Translations under genes and position numbers: made by a program | The notes under the pieces: model-generated | What the model was told of the DNA's origin: nothing | The model's database searches: none | What the model saw: the letters and a program-made list of their open reading frames with translations, nothing else | In this document: positions 1 to 8,234 of the stretch, one piece after another | How positions within the stretch are numbered: the stretch's first letter is position 1 | Layout of the letters: every line of letters begins with the position of its first letter | NCBI GenBank assembly: GCA_900557555.1 | Contig: USTH01000010.1 | Location: 1-38,700, forward strand | DNA length: 38,700 nucleotides | Source: an uncultured Prevotellaceae bacterium | GTDB lineage: Bacteria > Bacteroidota > Bacteroidia > Bacteroidales > Bacteroidaceae | Direction of reading: 5' to 3'

Positions 1-1026
1 GGTATTGCCATCGGTGGCCTTTGTGCCGTTGCTCTTGAGCCAAGAGTTCGGGCCGGAGCCAGTGTCCTTATATGGGTTGTAGGCGGAGTAGCTGACAATT
101 TCGCTTCCTGTTGCCGGGCGACCGTTAGCAAGGATGTTGTATGTGAACTTGCCGTCATTGTTCCAGTCAACGTAGACGTAGCCCGACATAGAGGCACCGT
201 TGTACTTGAACTTGGGTATGACTGTCTGGCCTGGCTTTGCGCTGAAGGCATCGTTCATCTGGTCTTTGTAGACAGTGGTGGTGAAGCCTTTTCTCTCTTG
301 AGTGCCGAGACCGATGGCGGTGACATATCGGTCGGTGCGTATGGCCTCCATGTCTTTGTCAAAGTTGACGGCGTAGAGTTCGGTAGAGAAGCGTGGCTTG
401 GGGCTGTCGTTGATTTCAATCTGGTCTATGTAGCATGCGAAATCTTCTTCGTCTGGTTCGGGTGTACGCAGGTCAGGGCAGATGATCAGCGAACTGATGT
501 CGATGCCACCCTTGTTGGGCTCGGCATAGCTGAATCCGTTGATAGGCAGCACGACGTCAACCCATGTGTTGGCGGGCACCTTGACTTCGGACGCCACCTT
601 GAACTGTTCGCATGTGCCGTCTTGCCAGCTCCATGCTTCTTCAGTGCGTTTGCCCAGACCGCACACGAGCACGCGGCTCTCGATGGGCTTGTAGATGAGC
701 ACATGAAGGTAGCGCACCTTCTTTGTGAGGCGGAACGGTTCGTTGAGGTCTATGCGCAGACCGAAGGTGTTGCTGCCGTAGCGGCTGCGCTGCAATCCGG
801 CGATGAAGGCGGTAGAGTCGGGGGCTTTCTCCAGAATAGGGTCTACCTGATTGAGGTGGTTGGCGATGACTTGGGCGTTGCCTTGGAGTTTTCCTGTACG
901 GAAGGGGCTTTGCTCCCATGTGTCGTAAACACCGATTTCCTTATAGTCTTTAGTGTCGAAGGTTATGGTTTGTGCGTTAGCGGCAAGTACTATCCATGCC
1001 AACGCAACGAAAAGTATGTGTTTCAT
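1..1026 (-). CDS. secreted carbohydrate-associated protein, 3' end beyond window
   Basis: The frame is open from an ATG at 1026 to the left edge, so 342 codons are visible and the C-terminus is missing. The N-terminus is a clear signal peptide (MKHILFVALAWIVLAANAQ, likely cut after ANA). Residues about 20-215 look like a beta-sandwich, carbohydrate-binding type region that ends in YIDQIEIND. After it comes a segment with the acidic motif YVDWNNDGKF, which resembles the DxNxDG calcium-binding loops of GEVED-type domains in secreted Bacteroidetes proteins. The gene starts 29 bases after the stop of a GH29 fucosidase on the same strand, so co-transcription and a role in host or dietary glycan use are likely. 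No catalytic motif is visible, and the missing part may hold the enzyme domain. The secreted call is firm; the function is open. Confidence 0.75.
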   Translation of the reverse strand, partial: MKHILFVALAWIVLAANAQTITFDTKDYKEIGVYDTWEQSPFRTGKLQGNAQVIANHLNQVDPILEKAPDSTAFIAGLQRSRYGSNTFGLRIDLNEPFRLTKKVRYLHVLIYKPIESRVLVCGLGKRTEEAWSWQDGTCEQFKVASEVKVPANTWVDVVLPINGFSYAEPNKGGIDISSLIICPDLRTPEPDEEDFACYIDQIEINDSPKPRFSTELYAVNFDKDMEAIRTDRYVTAIGLGTQERKGFTTTVYKDQMNDAFSAKPGQTVIPKFKYNGASMSGYVYVDWNNDGKFTYNILANGRPATGSEIVSYSAYNPYKDTGSGPNSWLKSNGTKATDGNT

Positions 1027-1055
1027 GTTGTGTGGTTTATGCGTTAAAGGGGTGG

Positions 1056-2558
1056 TTAGTAGATGCTGATGTTTGAGAGAAGCGGGCATGCACGACTGTC
1101 GACAATGGTTATTCTCAGCCCTGTAGCCTTAAAGCCTTTGCCGTAGCTGCTTGACGTGCTTCCGTTGAGCGGCAGTATGCGCTTGTAGCCCACTGTTGTG
1201 GTTTGTACTGATGGTGCAAGGCGTGTCCATGTGGCACCATCGGTGGTGTATTCCACCGTCCAATTCTTGATGCGCTGCCCCAGTTTGATGTATTCCATCA
1301 TCTGCAGGTAGCGTAGGGTCTGTTCGGTGGACCATGTGAATGTTATCGTGGCTGACTTAGTCCGGTCGTTGGTGGCCCAATAGGTGTCTTTGTCGTCGTC
1401 GGTGAGGTTGGCAGCTGAATAGTTGCGGTTTGCGCCCGGTGTGCGCGTTTCGCTCACCTCAATGGTGGCTGTCTTTGCGAGGTCGGTCTTAAACCGCGTG
1501 CGCATCAACTTGCCGAAGTCCTGAAGGCGGTTGACTGTTGCTTCAGGCAGGTAGCCCGTTTTGTCGGGCGGACAGTTCAGAATGAGTGTGGCATTACGTC
1601 CCACTGTTTCGAGATACATCTGGAACAGGCGTTCTGTGCCTAACACACCTTCGCCAGAATGCCAGAACCATCCGGCAGTGGTAGCTTTGGCATCGCTCTC
1701 GCCCGGGTGCCAGAGCCAGGAGTTTTCCTGTCCGACCTGACGTATGGCGTTGTTGTCGATGGTGGGATCCATCATGGCCCAGTTGGTTTCACCTGCCCAA
1801 CCGGCCTCATTGCCTATCCATCTTGCTTCACCGCCAACGCCCCACATCACGCAGTTGGGGGCAATGCTGTGTACGCGGTCGCGCAGGTTGGGCACATCGT
1901 AATAGTAACTGTTGTCGATGTTTATGGTAGTGTTCTTGCCACCATAGTAGCCGTTACCGCCATTGGCGCCATCGAACCACATCTCAAACTGGTCGTCGCC
2001 ATACTTGGCAAGTTCTTCACACTGTTTGAGAAAGACGTCGACCACATAGTTGTCTTCACCATAGTAGGCGGAGTTGCGGTCCCAGGGTGAGACATAGAAG
2101 CCGTATTTCATGCCAAGCTTGTTGGCGGCATTGGCAAACAGCTCTGGGATGTTGGCATTGCGACCGTTGGCGTTGCCTGCATTGACAATGCTGTGGGTTG
2201 TGGTGGCTGTGGGCCAGAGGCAAAATCCATCATGGTGTTTAACCACAGCAATGCCTCCCTTCATTCCAGCTGCCTTTGCTGCGGTGAGCCATTGTTCGGG
2301 GTTAGGCTTCTTGGTCGGTGCATAATTGCTTTCAGGCTCATTACCTTCTCCCCATTCGATGCCGGTGAAGGTGTTCATTCCGTAATGGAAGAAAGCGTAG
2401 AATTCGGTTTCGTTCCACAGCAGTTGTCGTGTGGACGGTACCGGGTGACAGGGCAGTGGCTCGTTGTTGGGATTGGGAAGCGTCTGCTGCTTCAGTTCCA
2501 ACTGTGCGGATGTTGCGAGCGGCACAGTCAGAGCAATCAGTAGTGTTTTTAGTTTCAT
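1056..2558 (-). CDS. secreted alpha-L-fucosidase (GH29) with C-terminal discoidin-like domain
   Basis: 500 residues. A signal peptide (MKLKTLLIALTVPLATSAQ) points to the periplasm or cell surface. The GH29 TIM barrel covers about residues 40-345: FFHYGMNTFTG near 57, the substrate-binding motif KHHDGF at 107-112, and MWFDGA, whose Asp196 is the expected nucleophile. Residues about 355-500 form an F5/8 type C (CBM32-like) module (TATIEVSETR, NLTDDDKDTYWAT, TVEYTTDGATWT). Retaining alpha-fucosidases of this layout, often GH29 subfamily B, release terminal fucose from alpha-1,3/1,4-linked host glycans. The subfamily is inferred from the layout. The acid/base residue could not be placed by eye. 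It lies 36 bases after folD on the same strand. Confidence 0.9.
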   Translation of the reverse strand: MKLKTLLIALTVPLATSAQLELKQQTLPNPNNEPLPCHPVPSTRQLLWNETEFYAFFHYGMNTFTGIEWGEGNEPESNYAPTKKPNPEQWLTAAKAAGMKGGIAVVKHHDGFCLWPTATTTHSIVNAGNANGRNANIPELFANAANKLGMKYGFYVSPWDRNSAYYGEDNYVVDVFLKQCEELAKYGDDQFEMWFDGANGGNGYYGGKNTTINIDNSYYYDVPNLRDRVHSIAPNCVMWGVGGEARWIGNEAGWAGETNWAMMDPTIDNNAIRQVGQENSWLWHPGESDAKATTAGWFWHSGEGVLGTERLFQMYLETVGRNATLILNCPPDKTGYLPEATVNRLQDFGKLMRTRFKTDLAKTATIEVSETRTPGANRNYSAANLTDDDKDTYWATNDRTKSATITFTWSTEQTLRYLQMMEYIKLGQRIKNWTVEYTTDGATWTRLAPSVQTTTVGYKRILPLNGSTSSSYGKGFKATGLRITIVDSRACPLLSNISIY

Positions 2559-2594
2559 AGGTATTAAAATAAGGTTGTTAAGGGTTTGTAGGTG

Positions 2595-3473
2595 TTATTT
2601 GTAGATTTCCTTGCGGCCGGCCTTAAGGGTGTTTATCATCAGTGAACAGATGGTCATGGGGCCGACTCCGCCCGGCACAGGCGTGATGTATGAACATTTT
2701 GGTGCTACCTCATCGAACTTCACGTCGCCTGTCAGTCTGAAGCCTTTGGGGCGCGTGCTGTCGGGCACCCGTGTGGTGCCGACGTCAATGACCACGGCTC
2801 CGGGTTTTACCATGTCGGCGGTGACAAATTCGGGCTGTCCGATTGCAGCTATGATGATGTCGGCCTGTCTGCACTCTTCCTTGAGGGTGGCGCTGTGGCT
2901 GTGGCATACGGTGACAGTGGCGTCACCATAGTTCTTCTGCATCATCAGCTGTGCCATAGGTTTGCCCACGATGTTGGAGCGCCCCAGAATGACGCATTTC
3001 TTTCCGGAGGTCTTTATGTTATAATGACGCAAGAGTTCAAGAATGCCTCTCGGTGTGGCGGAAATGAAACAAGGTAGCCCAATGGCAAGTCTGCCTACGT
3101 TGACAGGGTGGAATCCGTCAACATCCTTGCGGTAGTCGATGGCCTCTATCACTTTTTGCTCGTCGATATGAGCGGGCAATGGCAGCTGGACTATAAATCC
3201 GTCGACATCGGCATCGTTGTTCAGTCTGTCCACCTCTTTGAGCAGTTCTTGCTGTGTGATGGTGTCCTCAAACCTGAGCAGAGTGGACTTGAAGCCACAC
3301 TCCTTGCATGCCTTGACTTTGTTTGCAACGTATGTCTCGCTTCCTCCGTCATGGCCCACGAGTATTGCAGCAAGATGAGGCCTCTTGCCCCCAGCTTCTA
3401 TCAGTTTTTCCACTTGTTCGGCAATGTCTGCCTTGATTGATGCTGCTGTTTGTTTTCCGTCAATGAGAGTCAT
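2595..3473 (-). CDS. folD: bifunctional methylene-THF dehydrogenase / methenyl-THF cyclohydrolase FolD
   Basis: 292 residues, the usual length for FolD. This cytosolic enzyme interconverts 5,10-methylene-THF and 10-formyl-THF using NAD(P), supplying one-carbon units for purines and fMet. Visible motifs: the YVANK segment with Tyr48 and catalytic Lys52, QLPLPAHID in the folate site, the nucleotide-binding GRSNIVGKP, and the C-terminal signature PVPGGVGPMT. It sits between two fucosidase genes, with 5 bases to the upstream one and 36 to the downstream one, and all are transcribed away from ffh. A housekeeping folate enzyme inside a glycan-degrading pair is unusual. It more likely reflects insertion of the fucosidases beside an older ffh-folD pair than a functional link. 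Confidence 0.97.
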   Translation of the reverse strand: MTLIDGKQTAASIKADIAEQVEKLIEAGGKRPHLAAILVGHDGGSETYVANKVKACKECGFKSTLLRFEDTITQQELLKEVDRLNNDADVDGFIVQLPLPAHIDEQKVIEAIDYRKDVDGFHPVNVGRLAIGLPCFISATPRGILELLRHYNIKTSGKKCVILGRSNIVGKPMAQLMMQKNYGDATVTVCHSHSATLKEECRQADIIIAAIGQPEFVTADMVKPGAVVIDVGTTRVPDSTRPKGFRLTGDVKFDEVAPKCSYITPVPGGVGPMTICSLMINTLKAGRKEIYK

Positions 3474-3478
3474 AGCTG

Positions 3479-4774
3479 TTATTTTAGTGTTATTTCTATA
3501 ATGTGGTCTGTTGTGTCGGTCGGCGATATGCCGATGATGTGCAGAGTGCTGTTCTTGTAGGTATAAGGCAGCACTTTTCTTGTCTTGTATTCACGCACCT
3601 CCTTGATTTTCCTATCGGAGGGTATGCTTGCGCTGTCTTTAGAGGCGTTGAGGATGTGGAGCCATATTTTGTCTCCTCTGCGTGTCGTTACATAGTCTTC
3701 TGTGTAAGCGGGTCCTGCCTGTGTGGCATAGATGGTTTCGCCGTTCTCCCTGAGCCACCTGCCGATGCCTTTAAGTCTGTCGAGTGCAAGTTCTGGTAGT
3801 TTGCCATCGGGCTGTGGACCGATGTTGAGAAGCAAGTTGGCTCCTTTGCCTGCAGTGCGGACGAGCAGCTGCACGAGTTGCGGCACACTCTTGTAGTTTT
3901 GGTCGTAGATGCGATACCCCCACATGCCGTTCATTGTTTCGCATGTTTCAAGAGGCAGCCGGCTGATTTCCTGTCCGGACATGCCCGCCTTGTTTTCTCC
4001 AGGTATGTCGCGCTCGAACATCTGCATGTCTTCGCCGGCATGAGGTGTGCCGTGATGATTGTTGCCTATGAGGCAGTTGGGTTGCAGGCGGTGTATGAGT
4101 TCGTATTGTTTGTCGAGTTGCCAGTCAAACGGGATGGAGTCTTTCTCGTGGTCCCACATTCCGTCAAACCAGATGGCCCCTATGGGGCCGTAGTCAGTGA
4201 GCAATTCTGTGAGCTGTCTGTTCATGAACCCATAATATGAGGCCCAATCGGCCTTTGAGGGGTCTTTGCCCGTGTTGTTGCCCACCCGCCCTGAGGGATA
4301 GTCGTTGCGTGTCCAGTCGATGTGGCTGTAATAGAGGTGCAGTTTGATGCCGTTGTCCTTGCACGCCTGTGCCAATTGTGCCACGATGTCTTTGCCGTAT
4401 GGTGTGTTGGTAATCTTGTAGTCAGACTGCTGTGTGTTCCACATTGAAAAGCCGTCGTGGTGTCGGGTGGTGAACGTGATGTAGCGTGCTCCTGAATCCT
4501 TTATGGCCCGGACCCACTCCTGTGCGTTGAAGTCGTGGGGATAGAAGGCATTGGCGAGTTTTGCATACTCCTTGTTGTTGATGCCTTGGTCGGTCATAAC
4601 CCACTCACCTTGTCCGAGCATGGAGTAGAGTCCCCAATGTATGAATATGCCGAAACGGCTCTGATCAAACTGTTGTCGGGCGGTCAGGTTGCCCGGCGAG
4701 GGGGTGTATTGGGCCTGCAATGCCGTGGCGGCAAAGACTGCAAGCAACAGTGTGCGGAGAAGTTTGTTTTTCAT
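3479..4774 (-). CDS. secreted alpha-L-fucosidase (GH29)
   Basis: 431 residues from ATG 4774. A longer in-frame start at 4861 would overlap ffh and put about 29 residues before an obvious signal peptide (MKNKLLRTLLLAVFAATALQAQ), so the inner ATG was chosen. GH29 features: SRFGIFIHWGLYS at 39-51, RHHDGFSMW at 104-112, and GAIWFDGMW, whose Asp204 is the expected nucleophile. ETCETMNGMWGY (276-287) is the region that carries the acid/base glutamate in many GH29-A enzymes. A small beta domain fills the C-terminus, and there is no added carbohydrate-binding module. It follows ffh by 73 bases and precedes folD by 5. The pairing with a discoidin-tailed GH29 suggests two different fucosyl linkages are handled. 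Exact specificity cannot be read from the sequence. Confidence 0.93.
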   Translation of the reverse strand: MKNKLLRTLLLAVFAATALQAQYTPSPGNLTARQQFDQSRFGIFIHWGLYSMLGQGEWVMTDQGINNKEYAKLANAFYPHDFNAQEWVRAIKDSGARYITFTTRHHDGFSMWNTQQSDYKITNTPYGKDIVAQLAQACKDNGIKLHLYYSHIDWTRNDYPSGRVGNNTGKDPSKADWASYYGFMNRQLTELLTDYGPIGAIWFDGMWDHEKDSIPFDWQLDKQYELIHRLQPNCLIGNNHHGTPHAGEDMQMFERDIPGENKAGMSGQEISRLPLETCETMNGMWGYRIYDQNYKSVPQLVQLLVRTAGKGANLLLNIGPQPDGKLPELALDRLKGIGRWLRENGETIYATQAGPAYTEDYVTTRRGDKIWLHILNASKDSASIPSDRKIKEVREYKTRKVLPYTYKNSTLHIIGISPTDTTDHIIEITLK

Positions 4775-4847
4775 CGGGGGTAATCTGTTGGAATGGCGGG
4801 TGTGGGTTATTAGTCTGTGGTTGTACCAAAGTCTGATGGCCGAAGTA

Positions 4848-6182
4848 TTATCTCTTGCCAAGTCCGGTCATGGCTCTCATCTTGTTTCCGAAACCAGGAG
4901 AGTTGACCATTTTCATCATCTTGCGGGTCTGGTCGAACTGCTTGAGCATTTTGTTGACATCCTGCAGTGTATTGCCGGAGCCTCGCGCTATGCGTGCCCT
5001 GCGGCTTGAGTCAATCTTGTCGGGGTTGGCGCGTTCAAAAGGTGTCATAGAGCCGATGATGGCCTCTATCTGCTTGAAGGCGTTGTTGTCGATGTCAACG
5101 TCTTTGATAGCTTTGCCCACTCCCGGTATCATTGATGCAAGGTCTTTGATGTTGCCCATTTTCTTTATCTGGTTTATCTGGGTGATGAAGTCGTTGAAGT
5201 CAAACTTGTTCTGGGCAATCTTCTTGCTAAGTTTTCTTGCTTCCTTTTCATCGTAGACCTGTTGGGCGCGTTCCACCAGTGATATTACGTCACCCATGCC
5301 GAGTATGCGGTCGGCCATGCGGTCAGGATGGAAGACGTCGAGTGCATCCATCTTTTCGCCTGTTCCGACAAACTTGATGGGCTTGCCTACCACACTCCTG
5401 ATGCTGACGGCAGCTCCGCCACGTGTGTCGCCATCGAGTTTGGTCATTACGATGCCTGTGTAGTCGAGCCTTTCGTTGAATTCGCGAGCAGTGTTGACAG
5501 CGTCCTGGCCTGTCATGGAGTCAACGACAAAGAGGGTCTCGTCGGGGTTTGTGGCTTGCTTGATGTTGCTGATTTCCTGCATCATCTGTTCGTCAATGGC
5601 CAGTCGTCCGGCGGTGTCTATGATGACAAGGTTGTATTCTTCCTGCTTTGCCTTGCGAATGGCGTTTGCCGCAATCTCAACGGGGTTGGTGTTGCCCTCT
5701 TCGGTGTAGACAGGAACTCCAATCTGTTCACCTACCACTTGAAGCTGGTTGATAGCGGCAGGACGGTAAACGTCGCATGCCACGAGAAGAGGCTTCTTGC
5801 CGAACTTGGTTTTTTGCCAGTTTGCCAGTTTGCCAGAAAAGGTTGTCTTACCTGAACCCTGCAGTCCTGCCATGAGAATGACCGATGGTCTTGAGTTCAG
5901 CTGCAATTCGGCAGTGGAACCTCCCATGAGTTTTATGAGTTCATCGTGTACGATTTTTATGAGCAGTTCGCCAGGTTTTACAGATGTCAGCACGTTCTGG
6001 CCGAGAGCCTGCTGCTTTACGGTGTCGGTGAATTGTTTTGCTACTTTATAGTTTACGTCAGCATCTGAAAGAGCTTTCCGGATTTCTTTTACTGTTTCAG
6101 CTACGTTGATCTCGGTAATTCTTCCCTGTCCTTTCAGGACTTTGAAAGACCGTTCAAGTTTTTCGCTTAGATTATCAAACAT
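4848..6182 (-). CDS. ffh: signal recognition particle protein Ffh (SRP54 homologue)
   Basis: 444 residues, normal for Ffh. It is a GTPase that binds 4.5S RNA and the signal sequences of nascent proteins and delivers ribosomes to FtsY and the Sec translocon. Order of parts: N domain (MFDNLSEKLERSFKVLKGQG), G domain with the P-loop LQGSGKTTFSGKLA near 109-122, the DTAGRL motif and TKLDGDTRGGAA, then a methionine-rich M domain (NTLQDVNKMLKQFDQTRKMM, ending MRAMTGLGKR). It is the first gene of the minus-strand run, with a good Bacteroidetes promoter about 50 bases upstream. Confidence 0.98.
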   Translation of the reverse strand: MFDNLSEKLERSFKVLKGQGRITEINVAETVKEIRKALSDADVNYKVAKQFTDTVKQQALGQNVLTSVKPGELLIKIVHDELIKLMGGSTAELQLNSRPSVILMAGLQGSGKTTFSGKLANWQKTKFGKKPLLVACDVYRPAAINQLQVVGEQIGVPVYTEEGNTNPVEIAANAIRKAKQEEYNLVIIDTAGRLAIDEQMMQEISNIKQATNPDETLFVVDSMTGQDAVNTAREFNERLDYTGIVMTKLDGDTRGGAAVSIRSVVGKPIKFVGTGEKMDALDVFHPDRMADRILGMGDVISLVERAQQVYDEKEARKLSKKIAQNKFDFNDFITQINQIKKMGNIKDLASMIPGVGKAIKDVDIDNNAFKQIEAIIGSMTPFERANPDKIDSSRRARIARGSGNTLQDVNKMLKQFDQTRKMMKMVNSPGFGNKMRAMTGLGKR

Positions 6183-6228
6183 GATGTTGTGAAGTTCTGT
6201 TAATTAAAAAAGACTTTTTGCTTGTGCG

Positions 6229-6260
6229 CAAAGTTACTTAATTTTGAGGAACTTAACAAA
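6229..6260 (-). promoter_or_regulatory. Bacteroidetes-type promoter for ffh
   Basis: Read on the minus strand, TTTG (6257-6260), a 20-base spacer and TAACTTTG (6229-6236) match the primary Bacteroidetes promoter (TTTG, N19-21, TAnnTTTG). The predicted start lies about 40 bases before the ffh ATG. On the other strand, TTTG at 6217-6220 and TAATTTTG at 6239-6246, with an 18-base spacer, overlap it and point toward the glycan cassette. Confidence 0.75.
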
Positions 6261-6304
6261 AAATAAATAAGAAAAGTGACAATGCGCTTTTTTTGTGTGT
6301 ATTG

Positions 6305-6336
6305 TTTCTCTGCTGCCATAAAAAGTCGTAATTTTG
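6305..6336 (+). promoter_or_regulatory. candidate promoter for the glycan cassette
   Basis: TTTC (6305-6308), 20 bases and TAATTTTG (6329-6336) form a near-consensus Bacteroidetes promoter facing the glycosyltransferase. It would leave a leader of about 170 bases before the ATG at 6518. This 335-base gap (6183-6517) holds no other gene. The remainder is AT-rich leader, with T-runs at 6421-6435 and no recognisable riboswitch. The overlapping candidate at 6217-6246 is an alternative. Confidence 0.45.
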
Positions 6337-6517
6337 CCGGCAATTTGTTTTTCTTGTAAGAATGAGGGAGTGCAGAGAAAGGTTTCGTGGCTGTAGCGGC
6401 CAGAGATGCGCTTTTGCACTTTTTTGTTTTTTTTAAAGGAAAATGCAATAAGAACCCCGTTTTGCGGTTATATTAGTAAATAGACTCAAATCAACAGCGA
6501 AGATTATAGTGCTTGAC

Positions 6518-7309
6518 ATGAAAATCAGTGTAATAACAGCGACTTGGAACCGCGCTAAAACATTGCAGGACACCATTGACTCGTTTTTGAGGCAGGTAGA
6601 GGCCTGCAGGAATGTTGGAGTGGAGTTGGAGCATGTTATTGTTGACGGTCTGTCGGGCGATGACACTGTGCAGATTATACAAAGGAACGAACCACGCTAT
6701 CACGGAACGCTCAAATGGGTGAGCGAGAAGGACAGGGGTATCTATGATGCCATCAACAAAGGTATCAGAATGTCATCAGGCGATGTGGTTGGCATATTGA
6801 ACAGTGATGACTTCTATACGTCAGGCGATGTGTTGTTGAGAGTGTCACAGGCTTTCACTAACGATGATGAGCTTGAGGCGGTATATGGTGACATTCATTT
6901 TGTAAAGGAGGAAAATCTGAACAGATGCACGCGCTACTACTCGTCAAGGTTTTTTCGTACAGGCCTGTTGAGGTTTGGGTTTATGCCGGCTCATCCAAGT
7001 TTTTATTGTAAGAGGAAAGTCTATGACGAATGTGGACTCTACGACACGGATTTAAAGACCTCTTCAGATTTTGAGATGATGGTGCGCCTTTTGTATATGA
7101 AGAAGATAAAGGCAGAATATCTTGGCATTGATTTTGTTACGATGCGTGCCGGCGGAGAGTCTACAGCCAATATTGCAAGCAAGATGAAGGTAAACAAAGA
7201 TGTCGCAATGTCTTTGAGAAAATACGGCATCTACTCTAACCAATTGTTCCAATGGCTCAGGTATGCATGGAGGATTGGCGAAATTGTATACACTCGGATA
7301 AAGTATTGA
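6518..7309 (+). CDS. family 2 glycosyltransferase
   Basis: 263 residues from ATG 6518; the upstream GTG at 6509 adds only three residues, and MKISVITATWNRA is the normal GT2 start. The GT-A fold motifs are visible: VITATWNRAKTLQDTIDS, IVDGLSGDDT, SEKDRGIYDAINKG and the metal-binding LNSDDF. The sequence pattern resembles WcaA-like transferases of exopolysaccharide and O-antigen clusters. It is expected to add a sugar from a nucleotide donor to a lipid-linked glycan at the cytoplasmic face of the membrane. There is no transmembrane segment, though the C-terminal YAWRIGEIVYTRIKY may be peripheral. It heads a tightly spaced operon (10 bases to the next gene). Donor and acceptor cannot be told from the sequence. 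Confidence 0.9.
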   Translation: MKISVITATWNRAKTLQDTIDSFLRQVEACRNVGVELEHVIVDGLSGDDTVQIIQRNEPRYHGTLKWVSEKDRGIYDAINKGIRMSSGDVVGILNSDDFYTSGDVLLRVSQAFTNDDELEAVYGDIHFVKEENLNRCTRYYSSRFFRTGLLRFGFMPAHPSFYCKRKVYDECGLYDTDLKTSSDFEMMVRLLYMKKIKAEYLGIDFVTMRAGGESTANIASKMKVNKDVAMSLRKYGIYSNQLFQWLRYAWRIGEIVYTRIKY

Positions 7310-7319
7310 TGTTATAAGA

Positions 7320-8222
7320 ATGAAGAAAGTATTGATAACAGGTTCAAACAGTTTTGTCGGTGAGAATGTGCGCCGCTATCTGCAGTCTAAGGGTGACTGC
7401 ATGGTAGATGTTGTAGACACCATCGGCGATGAGTGGGCGAATGCTGATTATTCAAAATACGACGTGGTGTATCATGTGGCTGGCATAGCCCATGTAAATC
7501 CGTCTCCCAAGATGAAGCCGCTATATTACAAGATTAACTGTGACCTTGCTATTAAGGTGGCCGAAAAGGCGAAAGCTGCGGGGGTAAAGCAGTTTATATT
7601 TATGAGTTCCATGATTGTGTATCATGAGAGCAGGTCGTTGGGTGACGAGGTGATTACTGCTGACGCCACTCCGCATCCCTCGGGTTTTTATGGTGACTCT
7701 AAACTACAGGCTGAGATAGGGCTGAAGAAACTTGCGACAGACGACTTCAAGTTGTGCATACTGCGGCCGCCGTTAATCTATGGAATGAATCTTAGAGGAA
7801 ACTTCCCGAGATTGATGAAGCTTGCCACGCTGACACCGATATTCCCCGCCTGGCACAACAAACGTTCAATGTGCTATATTGAAAATCTGGCAGAATTTGT
7901 ACGTCAGGTTATTCTAAGAGAACTGCACGGCGTGTTTTATCCCCAGAATAGAGAGTATGCCGACACGGTTGAGATTATTCGCTTCTTTGCATGCGAAAGC
8001 GGTCATCGGATATGGATTTCCAAAATATTCAACCCATTTGTTCTGCTTGGTTCAAAATTTATTCAGTCTATCAATAAGATGTTCGCTACATATTATTATG
8101 ACGAGTCGATGAGTACATACGGGTTTGATTACCAACTGGTGTCGTTTAGAGAGTCGCTCAAACGTGTCAGCGAGGATTTTAAAAACAACAGTAACAATGC
8201 CGACATTGGTCGTGGAATATAA
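7320..8222 (+). CDS. NAD-dependent epimerase/reductase of nucleotide sugars
   Basis: 300 residues with an extended SDR fold. The N-terminal dinucleotide-binding motif is KVLITGSNSFVGENV, a GxxxFxG variant. FMSSMIVYHES carries the serine region and FYGDSKLQAE holds the catalytic YxxxK. The family includes C4 epimerases and 4-keto reductases such as WbpV/WbpK. In B-band O-antigen loci such a gene typically precedes the WbpL-type transferase, exactly as here. The product is probably the sugar-nucleotide that the next enzyme transfers to undecaprenyl phosphate, for example UDP-FucNAc or UDP-QuiNAc. That substrate is an inference from gene order. Confidence 0.88.
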   Translation: MKKVLITGSNSFVGENVRRYLQSKGDCMVDVVDTIGDEWANADYSKYDVVYHVAGIAHVNPSPKMKPLYYKINCDLAIKVAEKAKAAGVKQFIFMSSMIVYHESRSLGDEVITADATPHPSGFYGDSKLQAEIGLKKLATDDFKLCILRPPLIYGMNLRGNFPRLMKLATLTPIFPAWHNKRSMCYIENLAEFVRQVILRELHGVFYPQNREYADTVEIIRFFACESGHRIWISKIFNPFVLLGSKFIQSINKMFATYYYDESMSTYGFDYQLVSFRESLKRVSEDFKNNSNNADIGRGI

Positions 8223-8234
8223 AATAATAGAGAA

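Noticed and set aside
298..1047. Plus-strand 249-codon frame
   Set aside because: It is the complement of the secreted protein gene on the minus strand, which has a signal peptide and coherent domains.
6200..6448. Small lysine-rich minus-strand frames upstream of ffh
   Set aside because: They cover the promoter region and are low-complexity AT-rich translations with no family features.
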